64,000 bases of DNA, taken from assembly GCF_019236475.1 (NCBI RefSeq), contig NZ_JAFAIX010000013.1, positions 744,001 to 808,000 on the forward strand, given 5' to 3'. The stretch is from Chitinophaga sp. (GTDB lineage Bacteria; Bacteroidota; Bacteroidia; Chitinophagales; Chitinophagaceae). The position numbers and the translations under genes are program-made. This document shows positions 7,393 to 17,335 of this stretch, piece by piece (position 1 is the stretch's first letter; every line of letters begins with the position of its first letter). The notes below the pieces were generated by a model. That model searched no databases, was not told the DNA's origin, and saw only the letters and a list, made by a program, of their open reading frames with translations.

Positions 7393-10300
7393 TTACTGTT
7401 GAAGAATTAAAGTGATAAATCCTTTCACCACCTGACCGTTACCAAGGTCCAGTAGATAGTAATAAGTACCTTCTGCCAGGCGATGGCCGTTCAGTGTACC
7501 ATCCCATTCATTGGCATAGCCTTTACGGTTGTATACCAGTCTTCCTGCCCTGTCAAAAATTCTCACTTCATTATTCGGATACCTGGAGATATTTTTCACC
7601 ATCCAACGATCATTGATACCATCGCCGTTTGGAGTAACCAGGTTGGTAGCTTCTACCTTTACTTCCCCTGATACTTCCAGTTTGAAATCTGTTGTTACCG
7701 TACAGCCGTTACTGTTAGTAACTGTTACCAGGTAAGTACTGGAAGCTTCTGGTTTAATGGTGAGGGTAGCGGTGTTTTTACCATCCACAATGCCAGGCGC
7801 TTCTCCCCACTGGTAGCTCACTCCGCCGCTGGCGGTCAGGTGTACGATACTTCCGGCAGGCACCGGATTGGCTATATCGCTCACAATCTTCGCATCAGGT
7901 AATTCATTTACCAATAACTGGAAGGTGATGATTTTTTGATCTACACCGCCATTGGCAGTGCCGCCATCATCACGTACCAGCACAGTAATAGTAGTAGTAC
8001 CGCTGATATTCTGTTTTAAAGTATAGCGGATAGCACCAGTACCATCTTTATTATCACGGGTAGTCAGGCTTTCGAAGAAATCATTGCTACTAGTAGCCAC
8101 AATGGTGATATTTTGATTTGTTTCAGGTCCTGCGCTCAGTCCTGTTAGCTTGATTTCCTGCGCTTGATGGCCATCACACGCCACCTGATTTGTCACCGGA
8201 TCGATAGTTGGCGGCTGGTTTATAAACAGTACGTTGATAACGAAATCTTTTTCAAAGGTCAGTCCACCGTGATCGGTAACGCGTATACGAACGGTATAAC
8301 TGCTCTTCTGCAGATAGTTAATTGCAGCATTAGAGAACAACTGATTACCTGTCAGTTTAAACTGTGCATCATCTGGTCCGCCGGCAAATGCCCAGGTGAA
8401 GGTTTCACCCGCATCCGGATCAGTAGCAGAGAAGCTACCGATTAATGTTCCTACAGCCGCTTTATCCAGGATCGTGTTTTTATCAAGGGTAATATTGGTA
8501 GGTGCACTGTTCGTACTTGTAACATTGATCGTGAAATCTTTCGTAAAGCTCAATCCACCGGCATCGGTCACTTTAATCTTGATACTATAAGTATTCTTCG
8601 TCGCGTAATTGAACACAGCAGCCGTTTTCAACTGGTTGCCGCTGATAGTAAACTGCGCATCATCTGTACCACCTGCAAAGGAATATGTAAATGTATCTCC
8701 GGCATCTGGATCGGTTGCAGTAAAATTACCTACTACAGTACCGATAGCGGAGCCCTCTGGCACTTTGTTATTATCCAGACTGATATCCGTTGGTGCATGG
8801 TTCACTTTCGTAACGGTTATCACGAAATCTTTGGTGTAGCTCAATCCACCGGCATCCGTTACTTTAATTTTGATATTATAAGTGCTCTTTGTCGCGTAAT
8901 TGAATACGGCTGCCGTTTTTAGCTGATTATTAACAATGGTAAATGCACCGTCATCTGTGCCGCCTGCGAAGGAATAAGTGAACGTGTCTCCCGCATCTAC
9001 ATCTGTTGCTGTTAAATTTCCTACAGTAGTTCCAACGGCGGAACCTTCTGGAACAGCCGTATTATCCAGACTGATATCCGTTGGCGCATGGTTCACTTTC
9101 GTAACGGTTATCACGAAATCTTTGGTGTAGCTCAATCCACCGGCATCGGTCACTTTAATTTTGATATTATAAGTGTTCTTCGTCGCGTAATTGAATACGG
9201 CAGCCGTTTTTAGCTGATTATTAGAAATGGTAAATGCACCGTCATCTGTGCCGCCTGCGAAGGTGTAAGTAAACGTGTCTCCCGCATCTACATCTGTTGC
9301 TGTTAAATTTCCTACGGTAGTGCCCACTGCAGATCCTTCTGGAACAGCAGTATTATCAAGGTTGATATCCGTTGGCGCATGGTTAATCACCTTTATGACG
9401 AAAGGTTTGGAGAAAGTGCCGCCGGAACCGGATACGTAAATCGCGATATTATAGGTATTTTTCGTGGCGTAATCAACTACAGTATTTACTTTCAACTGAT
9501 TGCCCACAATGGTAAAGGAGGCATCATCCGGGCCACCAGCGAATCCATAAGTTAAATTATCTCCAGGAATTGGACTGGTAGCGGAAAGATTACCTACCAA
9601 TGTACCGACAGGAGAACCATTAATAACAGTGGTATTATCCAAACTGATACTTGTTGGCACAGTAGCGATAACAGTTATTACGAAATCCTTCATGAAGCTC
9701 AATCCACCAACATCAGTTACTTTAATCTTAATCTGATATGTATTCTTGAGGGCGTAATTAAATACTGCATTAGATTTCAACTGATTGCCTACAATGCTAA
9801 ACGAAGCATCATCTGCACCACCGGCAAATGTATAAGTAAATGTATCGCCAGCATCAGGATCAGTGGTGCTGAGCGTACCAACCAACGTACCTTGTGGCTT
9901 GAATTCATCAATGCTACTATTGCTCAGCGTAATATCCGTTGGGGGCTCATTGGCATCCAGAACAGTAATGGTAAAGGTCTTAGTAAAGGAAGCGCCATAA
10001 TTATCTGTTGCAGTAACAGTAACCTGATAGGAAGATTTTACTTCGTAATCAAATACCACATTGGATATCAACTGACTACCATTCACTGCAAAGCTGGCTG
10101 CATCTGCGCCGCTCAAAGTATAAGTGAATGTATTCCCAGGATCAACATCTGTAGTACTGAAATTCCCTATGAGCGTACCGATTGCTTTGTTTTCCGCTAT
10201 GGTGCTATTATCTAGCGCAATATCCGTTGGAGCATGATTCAACACACCATTAACAGTAATGGGCCCTCCTTGTGCATTGGGCCTACCTACAGCATCCGTA

Positions 10301-12879
10301 AACTGGTTCGCAGGAACAGTTACAGTTACAGCGCCAGTTGATGTTATACCTACAGTCACGGTATATTCCTGATCCGAAACTTTGATAATATTTGTTACAG
10401 TACCATTTGTAATGCTTAGGTTAGATGTAGTTAATTGCGATACTGGTTTCGTGAGATTCACCGTAACATCAAACGTGTTGATGGCATTTACTGGGGCTGT
10501 CAGATTTATATTGAATGGTAATGGGTCGTAAGTCCAAGTGAGCATATTGGATTGGGCATTGGATACGCCAAATCCATTGGTAGCCATACCCGCCTTCATA
10601 AAAACAGTTATAGGCCCGGCCATATTTGGCGTTACCACGAATGTATAATCCACAGCAGAAGTAGGTGCTATATTGCTTATCGTACCATTAGTGATGGAAA
10701 AAAAAGATACATCTAGCGTTGGTGTCAATGCTGCGGATAAGTGTACATTAATGGTAAACGGACTATTATAGGAACCTGGTCCGGAAAGCGTGACAGTAGG
10801 TATCGTATTATTATAGGTAGCTGTAAATGAATACGCCTGTGCTAAAGGATTTCCGGCAATATCATGAAATGCGTCTGCCAGCACATTTACAGAAAAATTC
10901 CCTATAGCCGTAGGCGTTACTGTTTGCTGATAATGCGTAGCATCCACCTGTGTAATGGCGGAAACAGTTGCATTCGTCCAGGTGACAGAAGATGTATTCC
11001 CAATGACTACAGGTTCATTGAACGTATATACGAAAGTAAAAGGTGCGTTAAAAGTGGTGGCGGTTGGTAAGGTGAGTATTGGTGCAGTATGATCATACGT
11101 AATATAAGCACTGCTAACAATCGGCCCCACCAACAAATTTCCGCTCAGATCCTTGATATTATTACCCACAGGTATTTGTAACTGTAGGTTACCATCTCCA
11201 GCAATATTGCCGAAGTCTACCTGGTAAGTAGTAGGACTAATCTGCGTAACAGCAGTTACGGTTGCACCAGTTAATCCAGCAGACATTACGGCCGCAAAGT
11301 CAGTAGCAGCAGGTGGTTGCACATTTTCGCTGAAAGTAACCTGGAAGGAACCGGTAGTACCATTAGTAGGACCGGTAATCAATGCCACAATTTTAGACAC
11401 TACTGGCGGCTTCACATCATAGTGATAGGTAATGGAATTAGCGATATTCCCATTTCCAAAATTATCAGTAGCGGCATTATCTATTACACCAAAAGTGATA
11501 TCTGTTTCATCTGCTACTGGTGAAAAACTTACTTGGTAAGTAGTATGATCGAACGGAGAAATTTCCGTTAATGTGGGTGTGCCGTTAGTGCCTGTCAATC
11601 CGCTCAAAGTCAAACCTGTTACAGGTTTGCTGAAAGTAATTACAGGCTTAAATAGCTTTGCTATAAAATCTACATTGGGCGTAATGGTAACAGTAGGTCG
11701 CTGTAAATCATAATTAACAGTGACAGGTGCGGAAGCGCTACTAGGTGTTCCTGTTTGTCCGCTGACGGCATTCGCCTGCAGTTGCAGGGTAATAGTCCCT
11801 GCAACTGGCGAAGCATTGGGGGTGATAGTATAGGTGTAGGGACCGCCAACTGCCGTACCAGTAAAGGTAGCGCTGGCGTTAGAAGCTAATAATTTAGTGG
11901 GATCAAAAGCGCCTGTAACAGACTTGTCGAAAGTGATATTAATACTAAAGGGGCCATTGACATTCGTTTTCCCTCCAACAACAGTAATAGTAGGCATCGG
12001 CCCAATTTCCGGCGCTTTATCGAGGTAATAAGAGTTACTGGGAACATCGAATCCCAATGGGTTTCCTGCAAGGTCTGTAATACCACAGAGCGCCGCTTTT
12101 AGCACCAGACCAAAAGTGGACACGGCACTGGGATCTGTATTGACTACGTTGGTAAATGTAGCAAGACCCGTTTTCTTATCTGCATTCATCGCAATGGTAA
12201 AACCGCCAGTAGTCACTTTATTACTACCAGAAGCGATCCATCCAGCATTGGTCACATTCATCACCGGTTCGCTGAAAACGACATTGAAAGTTAAGGCAGC
12301 ATTGGTATTAGGCACATTGATAGCACCATTAGTAGTAAATGTACTAGCTGTCGGTGGCGTACCATCAATGACTACATTACTTACCTGCAATGGCGTTGCT
12401 GCCGGGAAATAATATTTGCCTACATCCAGCGCATCCGTACTATTTAAATCTTTGATTAACCCTGACGATAGATCTATGTAATTACCCCAAGAAACAGTTC
12501 CACTCATATCATCGCCGGGCGCAATAACATAGCTGAAATACTGTACAGTACCGCCTACCAGGTCTATTTCATTTTGCGCGTAACGGGTGCCGCTCGTCAA
12601 TGTTATGGGGATTTTGGCAACACCAGTAATTTTCACTGGCGTATTAAAGGTGACAGCGAATCGGAGTTTATCTCCTTTCTTATAATTTCCGCTGTTGGGG
12701 CCCTGTACCTGCACAATTGCAGGAACTGTTCTACGTGCAGCATTAGCAGTGCTAACTACAGAAAGAAACGATAACAGGAGCAACACTAGAGAAAGGATAG
12801 ATCGCTTTCTCAGACAATGTACGTAAAGTTGGTGCATAGTCGGATGAATAGCCAATAAGGACACAGGCATGACCTGCAT
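7393..12879 (-). CDS. Giant secreted adhesin-like protein with Ig-like and seven cadherin-like repeats and T9SS type B sorting domain
   Basis: The protein has 1828 residues from 12879; ATG 12837 (MHQLYVH) is an alternative start nearer the signal peptide (LSLVLLLLSFLSVVSTANA). Order: bacterial Ig-like domains to about residue 880, many with VxxxVTFNTPVxxTG-like strands. Seven cadherin-like repeats of about 97 residues follow (HAPTDISLDNTAVPEGSAVGTTVGNLTATDVDAGDTF type) to about residue 1560. Then comes a PKD/Ig-like part (SGGVSYQWGE). The C-terminal domain is VTPNGDGINDRWMVKNISRYPNNEVRIFDRAGRLVY...DGTLNGHRLAEGTYYYLL, the CHU_C/gliding-motility-associated sorting signal for type IX secretion. 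Acidic DxDxGDTF motifs suggest calcium binding. Likely surface-attached via the adjacent PorP/SprF protein. Confidence 0.93.
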   Translation of the reverse strand: MQVMPVSLLAIHPTMHQLYVHCLRKRSILSLVLLLLSFLSVVSTANAARRTVPAIVQVQGPNSGNYKKGDKLRFAVTFNTPVKITGVAKIPITLTSGTRYAQNEIDLVGGTVQYFSYVIAPGDDMSGTVSWGNYIDLSSGLIKDLNSTDALDVGKYYFPAATPLQVSNVVIDGTPPTASTFTTNGAINVPNTNAALTFNVVFSEPVMNVTNAGWIASGSNKVTTGGFTIAMNADKKTGLATFTNVVNTDPSAVSTFGLVLKAALCGITDLAGNPLGFDVPSNSYYLDKAPEIGPMPTITVVGGKTNVNGPFSINITFDKSVTGAFDPTKLLASNASATFTGTAVGGPYTYTITPNASPVAGTITLQLQANAVSGQTGTPSSASAPVTVNYDLQRPTVTITPNVDFIAKLFKPVITFSKPVTGLTLSGLTGTNGTPTLTEISPFDHTTYQVSFSPVADETDITFGVIDNAATDNFGNGNIANSITYHYDVKPPVVSKIVALITGPTNGTTGSFQVTFSENVQPPAATDFAAVMSAGLTGATVTAVTQISPTTYQVDFGNIAGDGNLQLQIPVGNNIKDLSGNLLVGPIVSSAYITYDHTAPILTLPTATTFNAPFTFVYTFNEPVVIGNTSSVTWTNATVSAITQVDATHYQQTVTPTAIGNFSVNVLADAFHDIAGNPLAQAYSFTATYNNTIPTVTLSGPGSYNSPFTINVHLSAALTPTLDVSFFSITNGTISNIAPTSAVDYTFVVTPNMAGPITVFMKAGMATNGFGVSNAQSNMLTWTYDPLPFNINLTAPVNAINTFDVTVNLTKPVSQLTTSNLSITNGTVTNIIKVSDQEYTVTVGITSTGAVTVTVPANQFTDAVGRPNAQGGPITVNGVLNHAPTDIALDNSTIAENKAIGTLIGNFSTTDVDPGNTFTYTLSGADAASFAVNGSQLISNVVFDYEVKSSYQVTVTATDNYGASFTKTFTITVLDANEPPTDITLSNSSIDEFKPQGTLVGTLSTTDPDAGDTFTYTFAGGADDASFSIVGNQLKSNAVFNYALKNTYQIKIKVTDVGGLSFMKDFVITVIATVPTSISLDNTTVINGSPVGTLVGNLSATSPIPGDNLTYGFAGGPDDASFTIVGNQLKVNTVVDYATKNTYNIAIYVSGSGGTFSKPFVIKVINHAPTDINLDNTAVPEGSAVGTTVGNLTATDVDAGDTFTYTFAGGTDDGAFTISNNQLKTAAVFNYATKNTYNIKIKVTDAGGLSYTKDFVITVTKVNHAPTDISLDNTAVPEGSAVGTTVGNLTATDVDAGDTFTYSFAGGTDDGAFTIVNNQLKTAAVFNYATKSTYNIKIKVTDAGGLSYTKDFVITVTKVNHAPTDISLDNNKVPEGSAIGTVVGNFTATDPDAGDTFTYSFAGGTDDAQFTISGNQLKTAAVFNYATKNTYSIKIKVTDAGGLSFTKDFTINVTSTNSAPTNITLDKNTILDKAAVGTLIGSFSATDPDAGETFTWAFAGGPDDAQFKLTGNQLFSNAAINYLQKSSYTVRIRVTDHGGLTFEKDFVINVLFINQPPTIDPVTNQVACDGHQAQEIKLTGLSAGPETNQNITIVATSSNDFFESLTTRDNKDGTGAIRYTLKQNISGTTTITVLVRDDGGTANGGVDQKIITFQLLVNELPDAKIVSDIANPVPAGSIVHLTASGGVSYQWGEAPGIVDGKNTATLTIKPEASSTYLVTVTNSNGCTVTTDFKLEVSGEVKVEATNLVTPNGDGINDRWMVKNISRYPNNEVRIFDRAGRLVYNRKGYANEWDGTLNGHRLAEGTYYYLLDLGNGQVVKGFITLILQQ
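8195..10245 (-). repeat. Tandem cadherin-like repeat block within the adhesin gene
   Basis: Seven in-frame repeats of about 291 bases. Two neighbouring copies are nearly identical over long stretches: the sequence beginning GGTTCACTTTCGTAACGGTT occurs at 8799 and again at 9090, exactly 291 bases (97 codons) apart. This indicates recent duplication and likely copy-number variation. Confidence 0.85.
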
Positions 12880-13045
12880 GCTATTGGTTGGTACTTAAAT
12901 TATTGATTTTGATCTTGTAAGCGAATCTCAAATGCTGCAAGCATGAGTAACGCGGAGCTTTTCTTTAGGGTGGCTAAAACGAAGTAGGTATAAAATCGGC
13001 TGGAAAGATAGTGTATATTTTGGCAATTTATATTTTTTTTTCAAA

Positions 13046-14491
13046 TCAGGGCAACAAAGGAATCGTGATAAAGAAGCTAGTTCCTTTACCAGGTTTACTC
13101 TTAACACTTATTAATCCCTTGTGATTCAGTATGATATTTTGGGTAGCCGTTAATCCCAATCCAGTACCCTTTGTTTTACTAGTAAAAAAGGGCTCGAATA
13201 ATTTATTGAGGTTCTCTTCCGGTATACCACTACCGTTATCGGATATACGAATAATAACCGTCTTGTTTTCCACGACAGAACTGATTTCCAGCACGCCCTC
13301 TCCCGGCGTCATTGCTTCTATTCCATTGATAATGATATTCAAAAATGCTATCACCAACTTATCCTCATCTGCAAGTATTTCCAACGGTTTGTCTGTCAAT
13401 TCTTTTACTACCCTCGTATTACTTAACTGCAATCTATCCGCAGCTAGTTGTAATGCTTTCTCTAGTAAACTATTCAAGAGCACGGGTTTCATAGTTAACT
13501 CCACCATTTTTGTGGATTCCAGCAAGGCACTCACTAACTGATTAATGCGTTGGCAGTTTCTCTCCATAATATCCAGGTACAACTGTGCCTCATCTGTTTC
13601 TGCCAAGGGCTCCATTTTTAATTGAGAAGTGGCCAGCAAAATGTTTGTCAACGGGTTCCTCACTTCATGCGCTACTACGCGCGCGATCCTTCCGGTGATC
13701 GCGAATTTTTCTTGTTGCTGTTTTTCCCTGGCTTTTTGTTTACGTGCAGTGATATCCTGGATGATGCATAGATATTGATCGTTCTTTTCATCCAGCATGG
13801 AAATACTCATCATCACATCCAATAATTGACCTACCCGATTGCGGAGCACGTATTCTTGCTGAATAATTCCGTGCTGCGAGAGGTTTTTGCTGTCAAAGGC
13901 AACCGCGTCTTCCGTAACTGCAAATAATCTACTTAAATGGAAACTGTATAATACGTTTTCGTCATAGCCAAATAGTCGAATAGCTGCGGGGTTTGCAGCC
14001 ATAATTCGCTGATGTCTGTCTACCAGCAAAATCAGGTCATTCGATTTTTCAAAAATGCTGAAATATCGCTTTTCACTTTTCGCGATCTCGTGGAGATGCG
14101 CATATTTATCCAAGGTATAACGGATAGCCCGTTCCAGTAAGGTAGCCGTAATTTCGCTCTTCACCAGATATTCAGACGCACCGGCCGCCATGGCTTCATT
14201 ATCAATCTGGTAATCACCTTTACCAGTAAATAGTATCACCGGTGCTTCATATCGCAGTACATGAAAATACTTCAGTATATCGATGCCCGTATGACTACCC
14301 AAGCGATAATCCACCAGGTACAAATCATGCTGCTGCCGGGCAATAGCGTCCATTCCTTTCTGATAGGACGATGCCCATTCCAGCAAATACTGATCCGGCG
14401 AAATGTCCTGCAACAGGGCATTGACGAGAAAGAAATCATCCTCGTCATCATCGATCATCAAAATGCGTTTTTTAGTGCTAATGGGCATCAC
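13046..14491 (-). CDS. Hybrid REC-PAS-histidine kinase
   Basis: The 481-residue soluble protein has three parts. An N-terminal receiver domain (about 9-125) has the acidic triad IDDDEDD, phospho-acceptor Asp in LYLVDYRLG and Lys in EYLVKSE. A PAS domain (about 145-255) reads LVDRHQRIMAANPAAIRLFGY. The kinase core has an H-box VAHEVRNPLTNILLATSQL, N-box IINGIEAM, and G-boxes ISDNGSGIPEENLNKLFEPFFTSKTKGTGLGL. All catalytic residues are present. The receiver at the front suggests it receives phosphate from another kinase and then signals onward. No cognate regulator is adjacent. It follows the MFS gene on the same strand with a 30-base gap, so co-transcription is possible. Confidence 0.93.
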   Translation of the reverse strand: MMPISTKKRILMIDDDEDDFFLVNALLQDISPDQYLLEWASSYQKGMDAIARQQHDLYLVDYRLGSHTGIDILKYFHVLRYEAPVILFTGKGDYQIDNEAMAAGASEYLVKSEITATLLERAIRYTLDKYAHLHEIAKSEKRYFSIFEKSNDLILLVDRHQRIMAANPAAIRLFGYDENVLYSFHLSRLFAVTEDAVAFDSKNLSQHGIIQQEYVLRNRVGQLLDVMMSISMLDEKNDQYLCIIQDITARKQKAREKQQQEKFAITGRIARVVAHEVRNPLTNILLATSQLKMEPLAETDEAQLYLDIMERNCQRINQLVSALLESTKMVELTMKPVLLNSLLEKALQLAADRLQLSNTRVVKELTDKPLEILADEDKLVIAFLNIIINGIEAMTPGEGVLEISSVVENKTVIIRISDNGSGIPEENLNKLFEPFFTSKTKGTGLGLTATQNIILNHKGLISVKSKPGKGTSFFITIPLLP

Positions 14492-14521
14492 TGAAAAGAT
14501 AAGGCAAGATAAATTATATTC

Positions 14522-15949
14522 TTAAGTATCGATATGGGCTTCATCTCCTCCTGTAGTACGCACAACATTTCTACGAGGCATAAACCAGGCTGGTATCAGG
14601 GTTATCAATAGTATCACCATGGATATATGAAACCCTTGCTTCAATGCGAAATGATGCGCTTGCATATTTGGAAGTCCTTCGAGGATATGCTTGTTGTAAG
14701 TGTCTTGCGTGATAATCGCCAGCATGGCGATGCCCAGCGCGCCGCCTACCTGTTGCATCAAGGTACTAATACTGGATGCCATGGTCACCTCTGCAGGCCT
14801 TACCGCACTGAGTGTGGCAGCGTTCAGGGGCGCCAGTAATAATCCCATTCCCAATCCGCGTATCGTCATGGTGATGATGACGGAGTTGATGCCGCTCCCT
14901 TTATCCAATCCGGCAAAGAGAAACATGGATAGTGCTAGCAATAAAATCCCGGCAAGGGATATTTCCCTACTACCATGTTTATCGGACCACTTCCCTGCAA
15001 AAGGCATCAAAACGGCCATAAATACGGAGTTGGGAAGAATCAACAACCCAGACATACCTTCTGAATAACCCATCTGTTCCTGTAGTAGGAAAGGCATCAG
15101 GAATAGTCCGCCAAACAGGGCTGCCGCCCGCGAGATCGTCACCAGTATACAACTGACAAATGAATAATTGCTGAATAACTCCAAATCCATAATCGGGGTC
15201 TTCACCCTGCGATCAACAATGATAAAAGCGATTAATGCGATGAAGGCGATAGCGAGTGTAAAGAGGATTTGGGGAGACGTGATGCCCACCCGCTCAGCTT
15301 TTGCAATCCCATATTGGAGACATACCAAAAAGATGGTCAGCATACTAAATCCAGCCAAATCAAAAGGTAGCTTTACCCGTGGCTGCTTACGCAGTATGCC
15401 CAGGTATTTAAAGGCCATGTAAACAGTCAGTATACCGATTGGTAAATTAATATAAAAGATAGACGGCCAGCCGAATTTTTCCGTCAATATCCCACCCAGC
15501 GTAGGGCCTATGGCGGGTCCTACGAGGTTGCCCAGTCCCCACCATCCGAGAATAGTGCCTCGTACCCGCGAGGGGAAAATATAAGAGATAATAGCCATGG
15601 AGGTAGGCGCCATGGCGCCTCCTCCTAATGCTTGTAAAATGCGGGCAGCCAGAAGGGAAGGTAAATTATCGGAGAGTGCGCAAAGTAAGGACCCGATAGT
15701 AAAAATGATAATAGCGCCTAGATACAGGTTAAAGAATCCAATACGGTTTTTCAACCAGTTGGTCAAAGGCATGAGCACGGAGAAACTCAACATGTACACA
15801 GTGATGACCCATTCTATTTCATCGAGGGTACAGTTGAACTGCCGACTCATTACAGGAAGAGAAATATTTACAATACTGGAATCTATCCCTGCCATGATAG
15901 TTCCCATAATGATCACTATAAGTACTCCGGTCCTGTTTACATCTCTCAT
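14522..15949 (-). CDS. MFS drug exporter, DHA2 (EmrB/QacA) family
   Basis: The 475-residue protein has about 14 membrane helices. Start at ATG 15949 ([38 protein letters not shown]), which overlaps the upstream stop as ATGA. The longer ORF start at 16054 would lie inside the preceding gene. Family motifs are D-SIVNISLP in helix 1, the motif C region GWWGLGNLVGPAIGPTLGGIL, and the PFAGKWSDKHGSREI loop. DHA2 exporters move lipophilic compounds out against protons. It is translationally coupled to the 119-residue gene and, through it, to the J-protein. Confidence 0.9.
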   Translation of the reverse strand: MRDVNRTGVLIVIIMGTIMAGIDSSIVNISLPVMSRQFNCTLDEIEWVITVYMLSFSVLMPLTNWLKNRIGFFNLYLGAIIIFTIGSLLCALSDNLPSLLAARILQALGGGAMAPTSMAIISYIFPSRVRGTILGWWGLGNLVGPAIGPTLGGILTEKFGWPSIFYINLPIGILTVYMAFKYLGILRKQPRVKLPFDLAGFSMLTIFLVCLQYGIAKAERVGITSPQILFTLAIAFIALIAFIIVDRRVKTPIMDLELFSNYSFVSCILVTISRAAALFGGLFLMPFLLQEQMGYSEGMSGLLILPNSVFMAVLMPFAGKWSDKHGSREISLAGILLLALSMFLFAGLDKGSGINSVIITMTIRGLGMGLLLAPLNAATLSAVRPAEVTMASSISTLMQQVGGALGIAMLAIITQDTYNKHILEGLPNMQAHHFALKQGFHISMVILLITLIPAWFMPRRNVVRTTGGDEAHIDT

Positions 15950-16305
15950 ACGCTGTCTTTCATCATGAATATCAGTTGTGCTTTGGCAACCACTGGGTTT
16001 AATGGATTGCAGTTGATCATAAAGAGATAAGAGGCCAACTCGGAGAGTTGCCAATCGGTCATCATTTCGCCGTCTTTAAAGCAGTAAACTTTTTTGAAGT
16101 TGTAGTCCACCGGTATGTTCAGCGCCGCACAGGCATGCATGGCACGGTCCAGCGGCTCCTGTAGCATCCCCAGTTCTTCATAGCCCAGCTCTTTCAGGAT
16201 TTCACTGGCCGTATAGGGCAAGGGTGGATGATGCAAGTGCGAGATGCGCTCTGTTGCGACAAAATCTTCCAAGTAATCAAATAGTTTAAGCATGGCTGTT
16301 ACCAT
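15946..16305 (-). CDS. Small protein with DinD/Bro-like C-terminal motif, coupled to a J-protein
   Basis: The frame is 119 residues from ATG 16305; ATG 16293 ([11 protein letters not shown]) is an equally good start that overlaps the J-protein stop by 8 bases. The C-terminal part [31 protein letters not shown] resembles the LSRFACYLIxxNGDPxxxxIAxAQxYF motif of DinD and Bro-family proteins. The N-terminal half is not recognised. The position after a CbpA-type J-protein recalls E. coli CbpM, but the sequence is not CbpM-like. It overlaps both neighbours, so the three genes are probably translated together. Function unknown. Confidence 0.75.
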   Translation of the reverse strand: MVTAMLKLFDYLEDFVATERISHLHHPPLPYTASEILKELGYEELGMLQEPLDRAMHACAALNIPVDYNFKKVYCFKDGEMMTDWQLSELASYLFMINCNPLNPVVAKAQLIFMMKDSV

Positions 16306-17227
16306 TTAGTTGTGAAAGTTGCTGAAACAGTTCTTTTTCTTTTTCCGTCAGTTTGGTAGGGATATGTACCACTGATTTTATGTACAAGTCCCCGGCAGTG
16401 CCATTGTTATCATATGCTGGCATACCTTTTCCTTTCAGTCGGAATACTTTTCCGCTATCGGTGCCAGCCGGAATATTCATATGCAGGGCACTTCCAGGCG
16501 TAGGCACGGTAATTTTCCCTCCCAATACGGCTGTATAGAGCGGTACCGCCACATCTGCATACAGGTCTTTCCCTTTCAGCTCATATCCCGGATGTGGCGC
16601 CAGTTGAATAGTGATCAGCAGATCCCCATTTTCGCCTGCTTTACGGCCGGGAGTACCTTTTCCCTTCAAACGGATCACTTGCCCTTCATACAGGCCCGGT
16701 TTTAACTTAATATTGAGTCGGCTACCACTTACTTCTACTTGTCGGGTGCCTCCATTGTACGCATCCTCCAAGCTCACTTCCATGGTGGCTTGTACATCTC
16801 TTCCACGGGACGACTGCTGTTGGCGGCGACCACCTCCCGAAAAGCTCCTGCCAAAAAGTTGTTCAAAGAAATCCGAGAAATGGCCTTCTCCCCCAAACAT
16901 ATCTTCCATATTTCCCGAATAGGAATAGGTATGTCCTCCTCCGCCGCCGCCACCATACTGCGACCAGTCAAAATCTTCCGGACGGCCACCATGCTGTTCA
17001 TAGTACTTGTAGTTTTCTCCGAACTGATCGTATTTTTTACGTTTTTCGGCATCACTCAGTACTTCATATGCTTCGTTGATTTCCTTGAATTTATCTTCCG
17101 CTGCTTTATCTCCTGGATTCTTGTCAGGATGGTATTTCACGGCCAATTTTCTATAAGCCTTCTTTATCTGTTCTGCGGTCGAACTCTTCTCTACGCCTAA
17201 TATTTTGTAATAATCCTTTACATCCAT
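16286..17227 (-). CDS. CbpA-type J-protein (DnaJ class B co-chaperone)
   Basis: The 313-residue protein has an N-terminal J domain ([36 protein letters not shown], with the HPD motif near residue 34). A Gly/Phe-rich linker follows ([21 protein letters not shown]), then two C-terminal substrate-binding domains ([37 protein letters not shown]). There is no zinc-finger region, so it is CbpA-like rather than canonical DnaJ. J-proteins stimulate DnaK ATPase and deliver unfolded clients. It is first in an overlapping group with the DinD/Bro-like gene and an MFS exporter. Confidence 0.94.
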   Translation of the reverse strand: MDVKDYYKILGVEKSSTAEQIKKAYRKLAVKYHPDKNPGDKAAEDKFKEINEAYEVLSDAEKRKKYDQFGENYKYYEQHGGRPEDFDWSQYGGGGGGGHTYSYSGNMEDMFGGEGHFSDFFEQLFGRSFSGGGRRQQQSSRGRDVQATMEVSLEDAYNGGTRQVEVSGSRLNIKLKPGLYEGQVIRLKGKGTPGRKAGENGDLLITIQLAPHPGYELKGKDLYADVAVPLYTAVLGGKITVPTPGSALHMNIPAGTDSGKVFRLKGKGMPAYDNNGTAGDLYIKSVVHIPTKLTEKEKELFQQLSQLNGNSHA

Positions 17228-17335
17228 AATTATAAAACTTGTTATGGTGAGAACTTGTTCTATGAAATTACGGAATAGCTGACATTTTTTTGTCAGTCGA
17301 CTACCATTGCGGACAGTTGGCGGTATTAAAAATTA

